Assembly (NCBI GenBank): GCA_008123405.1 | Contig: VSSA01000020.1 | Span: forward strand, 1 to 64,000 | DNA: 64,000 nucleotides | Direction: 5' to 3' | From: Nocardioides sp. BGMRC 2183 | Lineage (GTDB): Bacteria; Actinomycetota; Actinomycetes; Propionibacteriales; Nocardioidaceae | Shown here: in pieces, positions 50,653 through 58,493 of the stretch | Position numbering within the stretch: position 1 is the first letter of the stretch | How the letters are laid out: each line of letters starts with the position of its first letter | The notes under the pieces: model-generated | Told to the model about the DNA's origin: nothing | What the model saw: only the letters and a program-made list of their open reading frames with translations | Database searches by the model: none | Made by a program: the position numbers and the translations under genes

Positions 50653-51570
50653 ATGGGTTCAGTGATCACGGTCCGCGATCTGCGGATGCGCTACGGCTCG
50701 AAGGACGTGCTCACCGGCGTCGACTTCGACATCGACGCCGGCGAGGTGGTGTGTCTGCTCGGCCCCAACGGAGCCGGCAAGACCACCACGATCGAGATCC
50801 TGGAGGGCTTCCGGATGCGCTCGGCCGGCGAGGTCGACGTACTCGGTGAGGACCCGGCCCGCGGCAGTGAGGACTGGCGGGCGCGGGTGGGGGTGGTGCT
50901 GCAGTCGTGGCGCGACCACCCGCGCTGGACGCCCCGCCGACTGCTGGCCCAGCTGGGCTCCTACTACGAGCCCTACGGCACCGCCGAGCGCCCGAAGCCG
51001 TACGACGCCGAGCAGCTGCTCGAGACCGTCGGACTCGCCCCGTCCGCGGACGCCAAGATCGTCACCCTCTCCGGCGGCCAACGGCGTCGCCTCGACGTGG
51101 CCATCGGCATCATCGGCCGCCCCGACCTCCTCTTCCTCGACGAGCCGACGGCCGGATTCGACCCGCAGGCCCGGCGCGAGTTCCACGACCTGATCCGACG
51201 GCTCTCCCGCACCGAGAACACCACGATCCTGCTCACCACCCACGACCTCGACGAGGCGGAGCGGCTGGCCAGCCGGGTGCTGATGCTGGCGGGCGGACGG
51301 ATCGTCGCCGACGACTCCGTCGAGGGGCTCGCGCACCGGATCGAGGGAGAGACGACGGTGAAGTGGCGACTCGGAGGTGAGTCGTTCGCGGAGTCCGTCT
51401 CCGACCCGACCCGGTTTGCCCGCGAGCTCTTCGCCCGCCACGGCGAGGCGGTCCGCGACCTCGACATCCGCCGGGCCAGCCTCGAGGACGCCTACCTGGC
51501 GCTGGTCCAGGAGCACGAGTCGGGGCACGGCGATGCGGCCGCGCGCATGTTCAAGGAGGCGACGACGTGA
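50653..51570 (+). CDS. ABC transporter ATP-binding protein
   Basis: A 305-residue ABC-2 type ATPase. Walker A is GPNGAGKTTTIE (about 37-48), the signature LSGGQRRRLDV, Walker B LLFLDEPTAGFD, the D-loop follows, and the H-loop is TTHDLDEAE. The C-terminal extension (about 230-305) is typical of daunorubicin-resistance-type exporters. ATG 50653 has GGGAGG. It overlaps the permease start by 4 bases, and the two form a minimal exporter. Cargo is unknown; a drug or natural product is usual for the type. Confidence 0.95.
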   Translation: MGSVITVRDLRMRYGSKDVLTGVDFDIDAGEVVCLLGPNGAGKTTTIEILEGFRMRSAGEVDVLGEDPARGSEDWRARVGVVLQSWRDHPRWTPRRLLAQLGSYYEPYGTAERPKPYDAEQLLETVGLAPSADAKIVTLSGGQRRRLDVAIGIIGRPDLLFLDEPTAGFDPQARREFHDLIRRLSRTENTTILLTTHDLDEAERLASRVLMLAGGRIVADDSVEGLAHRIEGETTVKWRLGGESFAESVSDPTRFARELFARHGEAVRDLDIRRASLEDAYLALVQEHESGHGDAAARMFKEATT

Positions 51571-52415
51571 AGGGCTGGTACGCGGTCAGGATCGGCGCTC
51601 GACGGGGGCTCACCGAGTTCGGTCAGAGTGTGCGCAGCACGCAGGATCAGGGCTTCTACCTCTTCACCGCGCTGCTCGCGGTCGGCTACCTCTTCCTGCG
51701 TCGCAACGCCGACATCGAAGGCACCGACCTGTCGTTCGCCTCGGTCACCCTGCCCAGCATCCTGGGCCTGCTGATCGCGTTCGGGGTGGTGATCGGGCCG
51801 GCGTACGCACTCGCGATGGAGCGTGAGGACGGCACCCTGCTGCGCCACAAGGCGATCCCGCATGGCCTGACCGGCTACTTCACCGGGCAGATGGTGTTTC
51901 AGAGCCTCTCGCTAGTGCCGCAGCTGGTGGTCATCCTGGTGCCCAGCTTTCTGCTCTTCGACGACCTGATGGCCGACCCGTCCGGATGGTTCACCGTGGT
52001 CTGGGTGGTGCTGCTCGGGCTGGCGGCGACGATGCCGATCGGCATGGTCATCGGCGCGCTGGTGCCCAACAGTCAGAAGGTCGGCTCGTGGGGGATGCTG
52101 CCGGTGATGACGCTGGCCGGGATCTCCGGCATCTTCTACCCGATCCAGCAGCTGTGGGGCTGGGTCGAGGTGGTCGCCCAGATCTTCCCGATGTACTGGC
52201 TGGGGCTGGGCATGCGATCGGCGTTCCTCCCCGACGAGGCGGCGGCGCTGGAGGTCGGCGGCAGCTGGCGCACTCTGGAGACCGTCGGCGTGCTGGGCGT
52301 CTGGGCGGTGATCGGCGCGGTGATCACGCCGATCGTGCTGCGCCGGATGGCGCGGCGCCAGTCCGGCTCCGCGGTCGAGGCCGGCCGCGAGGCTGCCACC
52401 CAGTGGGTGCGCTGA
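51567..52415 (+). CDS. ABC-2 type permease
   Basis: A 282-residue membrane protein with about six hydrophobic helices, starting at GTG 51567 inside the stop of the ATPase gene. It contains an ABC-2 membrane-type pattern (LPSILGLLIAFGVVIGPAYALAMEREDGTLLRHKAIP, then FPMYWLGLGMRSAFLPDEA). Together with the upstream ATPase it forms a dimeric exporter. The gene is convergent with the glucarate dehydratase-like gene 30 bases away. Substrate is unknown. Confidence 0.9.
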   Translation: MKGWYAVRIGARRGLTEFGQSVRSTQDQGFYLFTALLAVGYLFLRRNADIEGTDLSFASVTLPSILGLLIAFGVVIGPAYALAMEREDGTLLRHKAIPHGLTGYFTGQMVFQSLSLVPQLVVILVPSFLLFDDLMADPSGWFTVVWVVLLGLAATMPIGMVIGALVPNSQKVGSWGMLPVMTLAGISGIFYPIQQLWGWVEVVAQIFPMYWLGLGMRSAFLPDEAAALEVGGSWRTLETVGVLGVWAVIGAVITPIVLRRMARRQSGSAVEAGREAATQWVR

Positions 52416-52445
52416 GCCGGCTCACCACCGCGCTCACCAGCGCAC

Positions 52446-53720
52446 TCACCAACGAGCCGTGTTGACCTCGAAGCCCGGCTCGATCGACCGCATGTAGACG
52501 GTGTCCTCGCGACGTCGCACGCCGCACGAGAGGTACTGCTCGTGCAGGGTGCCGAGCAGGTCGCGGTCCAGCTCCACCCCGAGCCCCGGGCCCGTCGGCA
52601 CCTCGACCGCTCCGCCGTCGAACCCCAGCACACCAGGAGCGATGACGTCCTCGCTCTTCCACGGATAGTGGGTGTCGCAGGCATAGGTGAGGTTCGGGGT
52701 CGCCGCGGCCAGGTGGACCATCGCGGCCAGCGAGACGCCGAGATGGGAGTTGCTGTGCATGGACAGCCCCATCCCGAAGGTGTCGCAGATCCCGGCCAGC
52801 TGCACCGACGGACGCAGCCCGCCCCACAGGTGGTGGTCGGAGAGCACGATCTGCACCGCGTCGGCGGCCACCGCGGGCTTGAGGTGCTCGAAGGCGATGA
52901 CGCACATGTTGGTCGCCAGGGGTACGTCGGTGCGCGCCGCCACGTAGGCCATGCCGTCGATGCCCGGGGTCGGATCCTCCAGATACTCCACGACTCCGGC
53001 CAGCCGCTCGGCCACCCGCACCGAGGTCTCCGGCGTCCAAGCCCCGTTGGGATCGAGCCGCAGTGGCAGGCCGGGGAACGCCTCGGCCAGCGCCTCGATC
53101 GCGGCGCACTCCTGATCGGGGTCGAAGACTCCGCCCTTGAGCTTGAGCGATCCGAAGCCCCACCCGTCGACCATCCGCTTCGCCTGCGCCACGATCCCGT
53201 CCGGGTCCAGCGCCTCCCCCCACGTGTCCTCGGCCATCCCGGGATGGCGGGCCCACTTGTAGAAGAGGTAGCCGCTGAACGGCACCCGGTCGCGGACCGC
53301 TCCGCCGAGCAGGTCGCTGACCGGCCGGTCGGTCTCCCGGCCGATCAGGTCGAGGCAGGCCACCTCGAACGGTGAGTGCACGCCAGCGAAGGCGGAGGAG
53401 AGGTCCAACATCCCGCCGTACGACGCCCCGGCGCCGCCGGTGTCGCCGCCCAGCACGTCGGCGACCAGGCGTCGCAGTCCGTTGAGGTCGTAGGGGTCGT
53501 GTCCGGGCAGTGCCGCTGCCACCGGGCGCAGCCGGCCGAGGATGGCCTCGTCGCCGTAGGTCTCGCCGAGACCGACCAGCCCGGTGTCGGTGTGCACCTC
53601 GACGATCGCGCGCAGCGCATACGGCTGATGCACGCCGACGACGTTGAGCAGTGGCGGGTCGGCGAACGCGACCGGGGTGATCTCGACCCGGCTGACCCGG
53701 GACCGCACAGCGGCGCTCAC
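52446..53720 (-). CDS. Glucarate dehydratase family protein (enolase superfamily)
   Basis: A 424-residue enzyme with the glucarate dehydratase set of residues: Lys193/Lys195 (LKLKGG), Asp223 and Asn225 (LDPNGAW), Glu248 (LEDP), Asn271 (ATNM), Asp295 (SDHHLWGG) and His322 (MHSNSH). The counterparts of the E. coli GudD catalytic Lys, Asp and His are all present. It converts D-glucarate (or L-idarate) to 5-dehydro-4-deoxyglucarate. GTG 53720 overlaps the usp stop by 4 bases, at the end of the tctCBA-usp operon. A second, more canonical gudD starts at 63355. This one may have a different substrate, since it is diverged in its N-terminal capping domain. Confidence 0.87.
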   Translation of the reverse strand: MSAAVRSRVSRVEITPVAFADPPLLNVVGVHQPYALRAIVEVHTDTGLVGLGETYGDEAILGRLRPVAAALPGHDPYDLNGLRRLVADVLGGDTGGAGASYGGMLDLSSAFAGVHSPFEVACLDLIGRETDRPVSDLLGGAVRDRVPFSGYLFYKWARHPGMAEDTWGEALDPDGIVAQAKRMVDGWGFGSLKLKGGVFDPDQECAAIEALAEAFPGLPLRLDPNGAWTPETSVRVAERLAGVVEYLEDPTPGIDGMAYVAARTDVPLATNMCVIAFEHLKPAVAADAVQIVLSDHHLWGGLRPSVQLAGICDTFGMGLSMHSNSHLGVSLAAMVHLAAATPNLTYACDTHYPWKSEDVIAPGVLGFDGGAVEVPTGPGLGVELDRDLLGTLHEQYLSCGVRRREDTVYMRSIEPGFEVNTARW

Positions 53721-54109
53721 TGGGGCTTGACGGCGAGGACCGGCACGCTGGCCTCGAGCAGGATCCGTTGGGCGTTGCTGCCGAGCACCAGCTTGCCCAC
53801 CGGGGACCGACGACGCAGCCCGATCACCACCAACCGGGCGCCGTGGGCCTCGACCACGCGCTCGAAGGTGTCCACCACGTCGGCGCCGTGGTCGCCCTGG
53901 TCGACGGTGGCGGTGACGCCGGCCGCCGCGGCCCGTGCCTCCAGGGCGGCGACCGCGGCGTCGTCGAGCAGTGCGGCGTCGACGGTGGCACCGCGGCGGG
54001 GGCTGTTCAGGATCACGACGTCGTCTCCGTGGACGACGGCCTCGGCGAGCCCGGCCTCGAGGGCCACCTCGCCCTCGGCGCTGGGAACGTACCCGATCAC
54101 GATGGTCAT
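53717..54109 (-). CDS. Universal stress protein (UspA) family
   Basis: A 130-residue Usp-fold protein. The nucleotide-binding GxxGxx pattern is present late in the sequence (IGLRRRSPVGKLVLGSNAQRILLEASVPVLAVK), and the N-terminal VIGYVPSAEGEVALE is the first strand and helix. It lies between tctA and the glucarate dehydratase-like gene, overlapping the latter by 4 bases. Usp proteins are sometimes found in transporter operons, where they may modulate uptake; that is inference. Its presence in the operon is consistent with growth-state control of aldarate use. Confidence 0.93.
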   Translation of the reverse strand: MTIVIGYVPSAEGEVALEAGLAEAVVHGDDVVILNSPRRGATVDAALLDDAAVAALEARAAAAGVTATVDQGDHGADVVDTFERVVEAHGARLVVIGLRRRSPVGKLVLGSNAQRILLEASVPVLAVKPQ

Positions 54110-54140
54110 GGTCTGCCTTCTTCCTCAGCGGGTGGGGAGA

Positions 54141-55682
54141 TCAACGGGTGGGGAGGTCGTGGTTGTCGGAGGTGGACGACGTCTCGCCGGAGCTCGCTGC
54201 CGCCGGACGGTTCCGGTTGCGCAGCGCCTTGACTCCCGGCCAGGCGGCGACCAGGACGAAGACCGCCAAGATGGTGCCGGAGATCGGGTCCATGAGGAAA
54301 CCGGTCGGGTCGCCGTCGTAGATGATCATCGAGCGCCGCACGTTGTTCTCCAGGATCGCGCCCAGGACGAAGGCGAGGACCATCGGGCCCGGCTCGAAGC
54401 CACCCTTCTTCATCAGGTAGCCGACGACACCGAAGAAGATCATCAAGAAGACGTCGAACGTCGAGTTCCGCAGCGTGTAGGCGCCGAGGATGGTGATCAG
54501 CGCCGTGATCGGCGCCAGGATCGCCGGCCGGACCCGCAGCACCCGGACGAAGATGCCGACCAACGGGATGCTCAACAGCAACAGGATCACGTTGCCGACG
54601 TACATCGAGTTGACCACGCCCCAGAACAGGTCCGGGTTCTCGTCGAGCAGCGCCGGGCTGGGCGTGATGCCGAGCACCAGCAGCGCGGCGAAGAGCATCG
54701 CCATCGAGGCGTTGGCCGGGATGCCGAGGGTGAGCAGCGGGATGAACGAGGAGGTCGCAGCGGCGTTGTTGGCGGTCTCCGGCGCGGCCACACCCTTGAT
54801 CGCGCCGCGGCCGAACTCCTCAGGGGTCTTGGAGATGCGCTTCTCCGTCGCGTACGCCGCCAGCGACGACATCACCGCGCCACCGCCGGGCAGTACGCCC
54901 AGGAAGAACCCGATGATCGTGCCGCGACCGACCGCCGGCGAGGCCTCCTTGAGGTCCTTGCGGGAGGGCCAGATGTTGGCCACCTTCGCCGGGGCGTGGG
55001 GCTTGCCGTGGCGCTCCTCGAGGTTGTGCAGGATCTCGGCGACGCCGAACAGACCCATCGCCACCACCACGAAGTCGATGCCCTGGCTGAGCTCGAGGCT
55101 GCCGAACGTGTAGCGCTCCGCGCCGGTGAAGCTGTCCCGACCGACGGTGGCCAGCAGCAGGCCGATCGCGGCGGCGATCAGCGCCTTGATCCGGTTGCCG
55201 CTGCCGATGGTGGAGACCAGCAGCACACCCAGCAGCGCGAGGGCGGCGTACTCGGGCGGGCCGAAGTCGATCGCCCAGCTGGCGACGAACGGGGCGGTGA
55301 GGCTGAGCGCGACGATGGAGACCGTGGCACCGACGAAGGAGCCGATCGCGGCGATGCCCAATGCCGTGCCGGCCTTGCCCTGTTTGGCCAGGGCGAAGCC
55401 GTCGAAGACGGTGACCACCGAGGATGCCTCGCCCGGGAGGCGGAGCAGCACGGAGGTGATCGTGCCGCCGTACTGGGCACCGTAGTAGACACCGGCCATC
55501 ATGATCACGCCGGAGATGGGGTCGCCGACCTGGATGACGATCGGCAACAGGATGGCCATGGTGGCGGCCGGTCCGAGGCCGGGCAGCACGCCGATCAACA
55601 TGCCGATCAGCACGCCGATCAGGCAGTAGAGAAGGGTCTCCGGCTGCGCGACGACGGCGAAGCCGTCGAGGAATGCGTCCAT
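54141..55682 (-). CDS. tctA: Tripartite tricarboxylate transporter, large permease TctA
   Basis: A 513-residue TctA-family permease with about 12 hydrophobic helices. ALIGVLIGMLIGVLPGLGPAATMAILLP (about 19-46, approximately) and GGTITSVLLRLPGEASSV are conserved family segments, and FFLGVLPGGGAVMSSLAAYATEK is the repeat counterpart. It would import an aldarate (glucarate or galactarate) using an ion gradient with the periplasmic binding protein TctC. ATG 55682 has GGAG. It is 14 bases from the tctB stop. The C-terminal tail is Ser/Thr-rich. Confidence 0.95.
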   Translation of the reverse strand: MDAFLDGFAVVAQPETLLYCLIGVLIGMLIGVLPGLGPAATMAILLPIVIQVGDPISGVIMMAGVYYGAQYGGTITSVLLRLPGEASSVVTVFDGFALAKQGKAGTALGIAAIGSFVGATVSIVALSLTAPFVASWAIDFGPPEYAALALLGVLLVSTIGSGNRIKALIAAAIGLLLATVGRDSFTGAERYTFGSLELSQGIDFVVVAMGLFGVAEILHNLEERHGKPHAPAKVANIWPSRKDLKEASPAVGRGTIIGFFLGVLPGGGAVMSSLAAYATEKRISKTPEEFGRGAIKGVAAPETANNAAATSSFIPLLTLGIPANASMAMLFAALLVLGITPSPALLDENPDLFWGVVNSMYVGNVILLLLSIPLVGIFVRVLRVRPAILAPITALITILGAYTLRNSTFDVFLMIFFGVVGYLMKKGGFEPGPMVLAFVLGAILENNVRRSMIIYDGDPTGFLMDPISGTILAVFVLVAAWPGVKALRNRNRPAAASSGETSSTSDNHDLPTR

Positions 55683-55695
55683 GGGTCGACTCCTC

Positions 55696-56226
55696 TCAGA
55701 AGACCAGCAGGTGGGGCAGAGGGATGCTCAGCCCGTAGAGGAACAGGAAGTAGAAGGCCGCCACCGTGCAGACCGAGATGACGATCGTGCTGCGCCAGGA
55801 CTCGCCGCCGAGGAACCGCAGCCAGATGACGCACAGCACCAGGGACGGGATCTCGAAGCCGACCAACGGCATCAGTACGCCGAGTCCGATGAAGGTCAGG
55901 ACGCCGATGGCCGGCAGCAGGCTGACCCTGCTGAAGGCGACACTGTCCTCGAGCCGTCGGCCCACGATCAGCAGCACGACGGAGAGGAACGTGATCACCG
56001 CGGAGATCACGAACGGCCACATGCCTGCGCCGGGACGACGCAGGCCGTCCAGGCCATAGTCCAGGGCCAGCACCATGCCGCCGACGCCGATCGCGAGAGC
56101 GACGAGCGCACCCACCGTCTGGTAGGCGGGGCCGCCGGGGGGCAGCTCCTCATCGGCGAGGGTCTCGGCCACCTCGGCCTCGATCTCCTCGAGGATGTCC
56201 TGGCGCGGGGTGCGCTCGTCGGTCAT
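55696..56226 (-). CDS. tctB: Tripartite tricarboxylate transporter, small permease TctB
   Basis: A 176-residue membrane protein with four hydrophobic helices, typical of TctB. Segments include YQTVGALVALAIGVGGMVLAL, VISAVITFLSVVLLIVGRR and a last helix AAFYFLFLYGLSIPLPHLLVF. An N-terminal acidic cytosolic stretch of about 30 residues (DILEEIEAEVAETLADEELP) precedes it. ATG 56226 with GAGAGGA was chosen. It lies between tctC and tctA in one operon and would assemble with TctA. Function follows from position and topology. Confidence 0.9.
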   Translation of the reverse strand: MTDERTPRQDILEEIEAEVAETLADEELPPGGPAYQTVGALVALAIGVGGMVLALDYGLDGLRRPGAGMWPFVISAVITFLSVVLLIVGRRLEDSVAFSRVSLLPAIGVLTFIGLGVLMPLVGFEIPSLVLCVIWLRFLGGESWRSTIVISVCTVAAFYFLFLYGLSIPLPHLLVF

Positions 56227-56269
56227 GATGCGTCCTCTCGCTTCAGCGCGGGTCCAGCGTGATGCTGGA

Positions 56270-57268
56270 TCAGCCCTCGGCACCCAGGTTGATGCCGTAC
56301 TCCTCGATCAGGTCGGCGTACCGCTGCTGGTCCTCCTCGAGCTGGGCGACGACCTCGTCGCCGGGGATCTCCAGCGGGGTGAGGCTGTTCTGCTCGTTGA
56401 ACTTCTGGTAGTCCTCGGTCTCGAACGTCGCCTCCAGACCCTCGATCAGCGTCTCCTTGACGTCGTCCGGGGTGCCCTTGGGCACGGTCAGGAACCGATA
56501 CTGGGTGACCTCGACGTCGAGACCCTGCTCCTGCGCGGTCGGCACGTCGGGCAGGTAGTCGATCCGCTCCGGACCGAAGACGCTGAGCGCGGTGAGCTTG
56601 CCGGACTCGATGTTCTCGATCGCCTCGCCGACCTGCAGGCAGGCGGAGTCGACCTGGTTGCCCAGCAGCGCGGTCAGTGCCGGGGCGCCGCCGTCGAAGG
56701 GAACCGCCTCGGAGTCCACGCCGGCGGTCTCGAAGGTCAGCGCGCAGGAGACCTGGGAGCCGGTGCCGACGCCGGTGGTGCCGTAGGTGAGCTTGCCGTT
56801 GGCCTTCTCGATGTCCTCGATCGACTGGTAGTCGCTGTCGGCGTTGGTGACCAGCACGTAGTCGTCGCGGGAGACGCCGTAGAGCACGTCGAAGTCGTCG
56901 ATGCTGGTCGCCTCGTCCTCGCTGACCGCCAGCGGCGTGATCGCGAAGAGCGAGGCGTTCTGGATGGCGATGGTGCTGCCGTCGGGCTCGGCACCGGCGA
57001 GCTCGTTGGCGGCCAGGGCGCCGTTGGCGCCCTCGCGGTTGATCACCGGGAACGAGGTGCCGAACTCGTCGGAGAGTCCCGTGGAGACGGCGCGGCTGAT
57101 CAGGTCGGAAGAGCCGCCGGCGGAAGCGCCGACCAGCATCTCGACGGTGCCCGAGGGGTAGTCGCCGTCGCCACCGCCGCCGGTGGAGGTCTCGACTCCG
57201 CCGCAGGCGGTCAGTGCCAGGCTCGCGCCGCCGATGAGGGCGGCGAAGCGGGTGGTGTGCTTGCGCAT
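56270..57268 (-). CDS. tctC: Tripartite tricarboxylate transporter, substrate-binding TctC (lipoprotein)
   Basis: A 332-residue periplasmic-type binding protein. It has a lipoprotein signal (MRKHTTRFAALIGGASLALTAC with Cys at about 22) followed by a Gly-rich linker. The mature part matches the Bug/TctC fold: LVGASAGGSSDLISRAVSTGL near the N-terminus and GTTGVGTGSQVSCAL, where the conserved Gly and Ser/Thr contact a carboxylate. It would bind the aldarate substrate outside the membrane. ATG 57268 has GGAG. It leads the tctCBA-usp-gudD-like operon; the shared promoter motif lies 53-86 bases upstream. Confidence 0.93.
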   Translation of the reverse strand: MRKHTTRFAALIGGASLALTACGGVETSTGGGGDGDYPSGTVEMLVGASAGGSSDLISRAVSTGLSDEFGTSFPVINREGANGALAANELAGAEPDGSTIAIQNASLFAITPLAVSEDEATSIDDFDVLYGVSRDDYVLVTNADSDYQSIEDIEKANGKLTYGTTGVGTGSQVSCALTFETAGVDSEAVPFDGGAPALTALLGNQVDSACLQVGEAIENIESGKLTALSVFGPERIDYLPDVPTAQEQGLDVEVTQYRFLTVPKGTPDDVKETLIEGLEATFETEDYQKFNEQNSLTPLEIPGDEVVAQLEEDQQRYADLIEEYGINLGAEG

Positions 57269-57320
57269 CGTTGACTCCTAGGTCCGTCGTCCGGGCAGGG
57301 ACCCGGCGTGTGACCACCGA

Positions 57321-57354
57321 CACTAAGGACGTTCGTCGATGCTCGTCCAAGCCC
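57321..57354 (-). promoter_or_regulatory. tctC promoter, GGGCTTGGAC-N18-TTAGTG
   Basis: On the minus strand the -35 TTGGAC is at 57350-57345 and the -10 TTAGTG at 57326-57321, with an 18-base spacer, preceded by GGGC. The same arrangement precedes the MBL gene and kdgD, so the three are likely co-regulated. Confidence 0.65.
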
Positions 57355-57364
57355 GATTCGGCAT

Positions 57365-57379
57365 GAAGTGATCCACTTC
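57365..57379. promoter_or_regulatory. LysR-type dyad GAAGTG-ATC-CACTTC
   Basis: A perfect 6-3-6 dyad lies between the tctC promoter and the LysR start (57400), in the divergent region. It is a plausible autoregulatory site of the LysR protein. Half-site spacing is shorter than the typical T-N11-A box, so support is moderate. Confidence 0.5.
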
Positions 57380-57399
57380 GCGCATCGTAAGGTGGGACC

Positions 57400-58317
57400 G
57401 TGATCACCCTCGACCAGGTCCGCTCCTTCGTCGCCGTCGCCGAGGAGCTGCACTTCGGGCGCGCTGCCGAGCGGCTCCAGATGACCCAGCCACCGCTCTC
57501 CCGACAGATCCAGAAACTGGAACGCGCGATCGGCGCCCAGCTGCTGGTCCGCGACAACCGGCGGGTCGAGCTCACCGGCGCCGGCACGGCGTTCCTCGAC
57601 GAGGCGTACCGGCTGCTCACCCTGGTCGAGGGGGCCGGAGACCTGGCCCGTCGGGTCGACGCCGGCGCTGCCGGAGTGCTCCGACTCGGCTTCACCGCGG
57701 TCTCCGCGATCTCGATCCTGGGCCCGCTGCTGCGGCGGCTGACCGCCGAGCTGCCGGACGTCGAGGTCCAGCTCTCCGAACGGGTCACCAACGCCCAGGT
57801 GGATGGGATCCGTCGCGGTGAGCTCGACATCGGCCTCGCGCGCCCCCCGTTCGACACCACCTTGCTCGCTTCGCGAGTGGTGCTGCGCGAGCCGCTGATG
57901 GCCGTCGTACCGGACGCGCATCCGTTGGCCGCTCTGGACCGACCGCTGACGCCGCAGGACTTCGAGGGCGAAGCGGTGATCGGCTATCACCCGCAACAGT
58001 CGCGCTACTTCCACGAGATGGTGGTCCGCTTCCTGGCCAACGCGCACCCGCGGATCGAGCAGCGGGTGCACCAGGTGCTCACGGCGATGCTGTTGGTCAG
58101 CGCCGAGCGCGGACTGGCGCTCGCCCCTGCCTCCGCCGCCTCGCTGCACGTGGAGGGCGTGGTGCACAAGGCCCTGGACCACGGTGGCGGTGACACCCGC
58201 CTCGACGTCGACCCGGAGCGGCCGGTCGAGCTGCACGCGATCTGGGCACGCACCAACGTGAGCCCGGTCGTACGTCGCGTGCTCGACGTCGTCGAACGGG
58301 TGGCATCGACTGCTTGA
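57400..58317 (+). CDS. LysR family transcriptional regulator
   Basis: A 305-residue LysR regulator. The winged helix (about 1-60) has LDQVRSFVAVAEELHFGRAAERLQMTQPPLSRQIQKLE, in its usual order. The effector domain includes LRLGFTAVSAISILGPLLRRL and the recognition loop ELDIGLARPPFDTT. It resembles the benzoate/aldarate-type subgroup with HFGRAAERL. It is divergent from tctC. It is the only candidate activator near the three shared promoters, so control of tctCBA, the MBL gene and kdgD is likely. The co-inducer is probably an aldarate; this is inference. Confidence 0.92.
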   Translation: MITLDQVRSFVAVAEELHFGRAAERLQMTQPPLSRQIQKLERAIGAQLLVRDNRRVELTGAGTAFLDEAYRLLTLVEGAGDLARRVDAGAAGVLRLGFTAVSAISILGPLLRRLTAELPDVEVQLSERVTNAQVDGIRRGELDIGLARPPFDTTLLASRVVLREPLMAVVPDAHPLAALDRPLTPQDFEGEAVIGYHPQQSRYFHEMVVRFLANAHPRIEQRVHQVLTAMLLVSAERGLALAPASAASLHVEGVVHKALDHGGGDTRLDVDPERPVELHAIWARTNVSPVVRRVLDVVERVASTA

Positions 58318-58418
58318 GTCCCGGCGCTCCGCGCCACCGGGGCCCGATCGACAGCTGGCGAGATCCGCGGTCGGTGTGACCGCCGTCATACCCAACGAGC
58401 ATGAAGCCATTCGAAAAG

Positions 58419-58452
58419 GGGCTTGGACGGCGTCACTGCGCCGTTCTTAGCC
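58419..58452 (+). promoter_or_regulatory. MBL gene promoter, GGGCTTGGAC-N18-TTAGCC
   Basis: -35 TTGGAC is at 58423-58428 and -10 TTAGCC at 58447-58452, with an 18-base spacer. GGGC precedes the -35 as in the tctC and kdgD promoters. The MBL start codon is 42 bases beyond the -10. Confidence 0.65.
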
Positions 58453-58493
58453 TCACCCACCACAGAGGCGTTCATCTCTACCAGGAGATCACC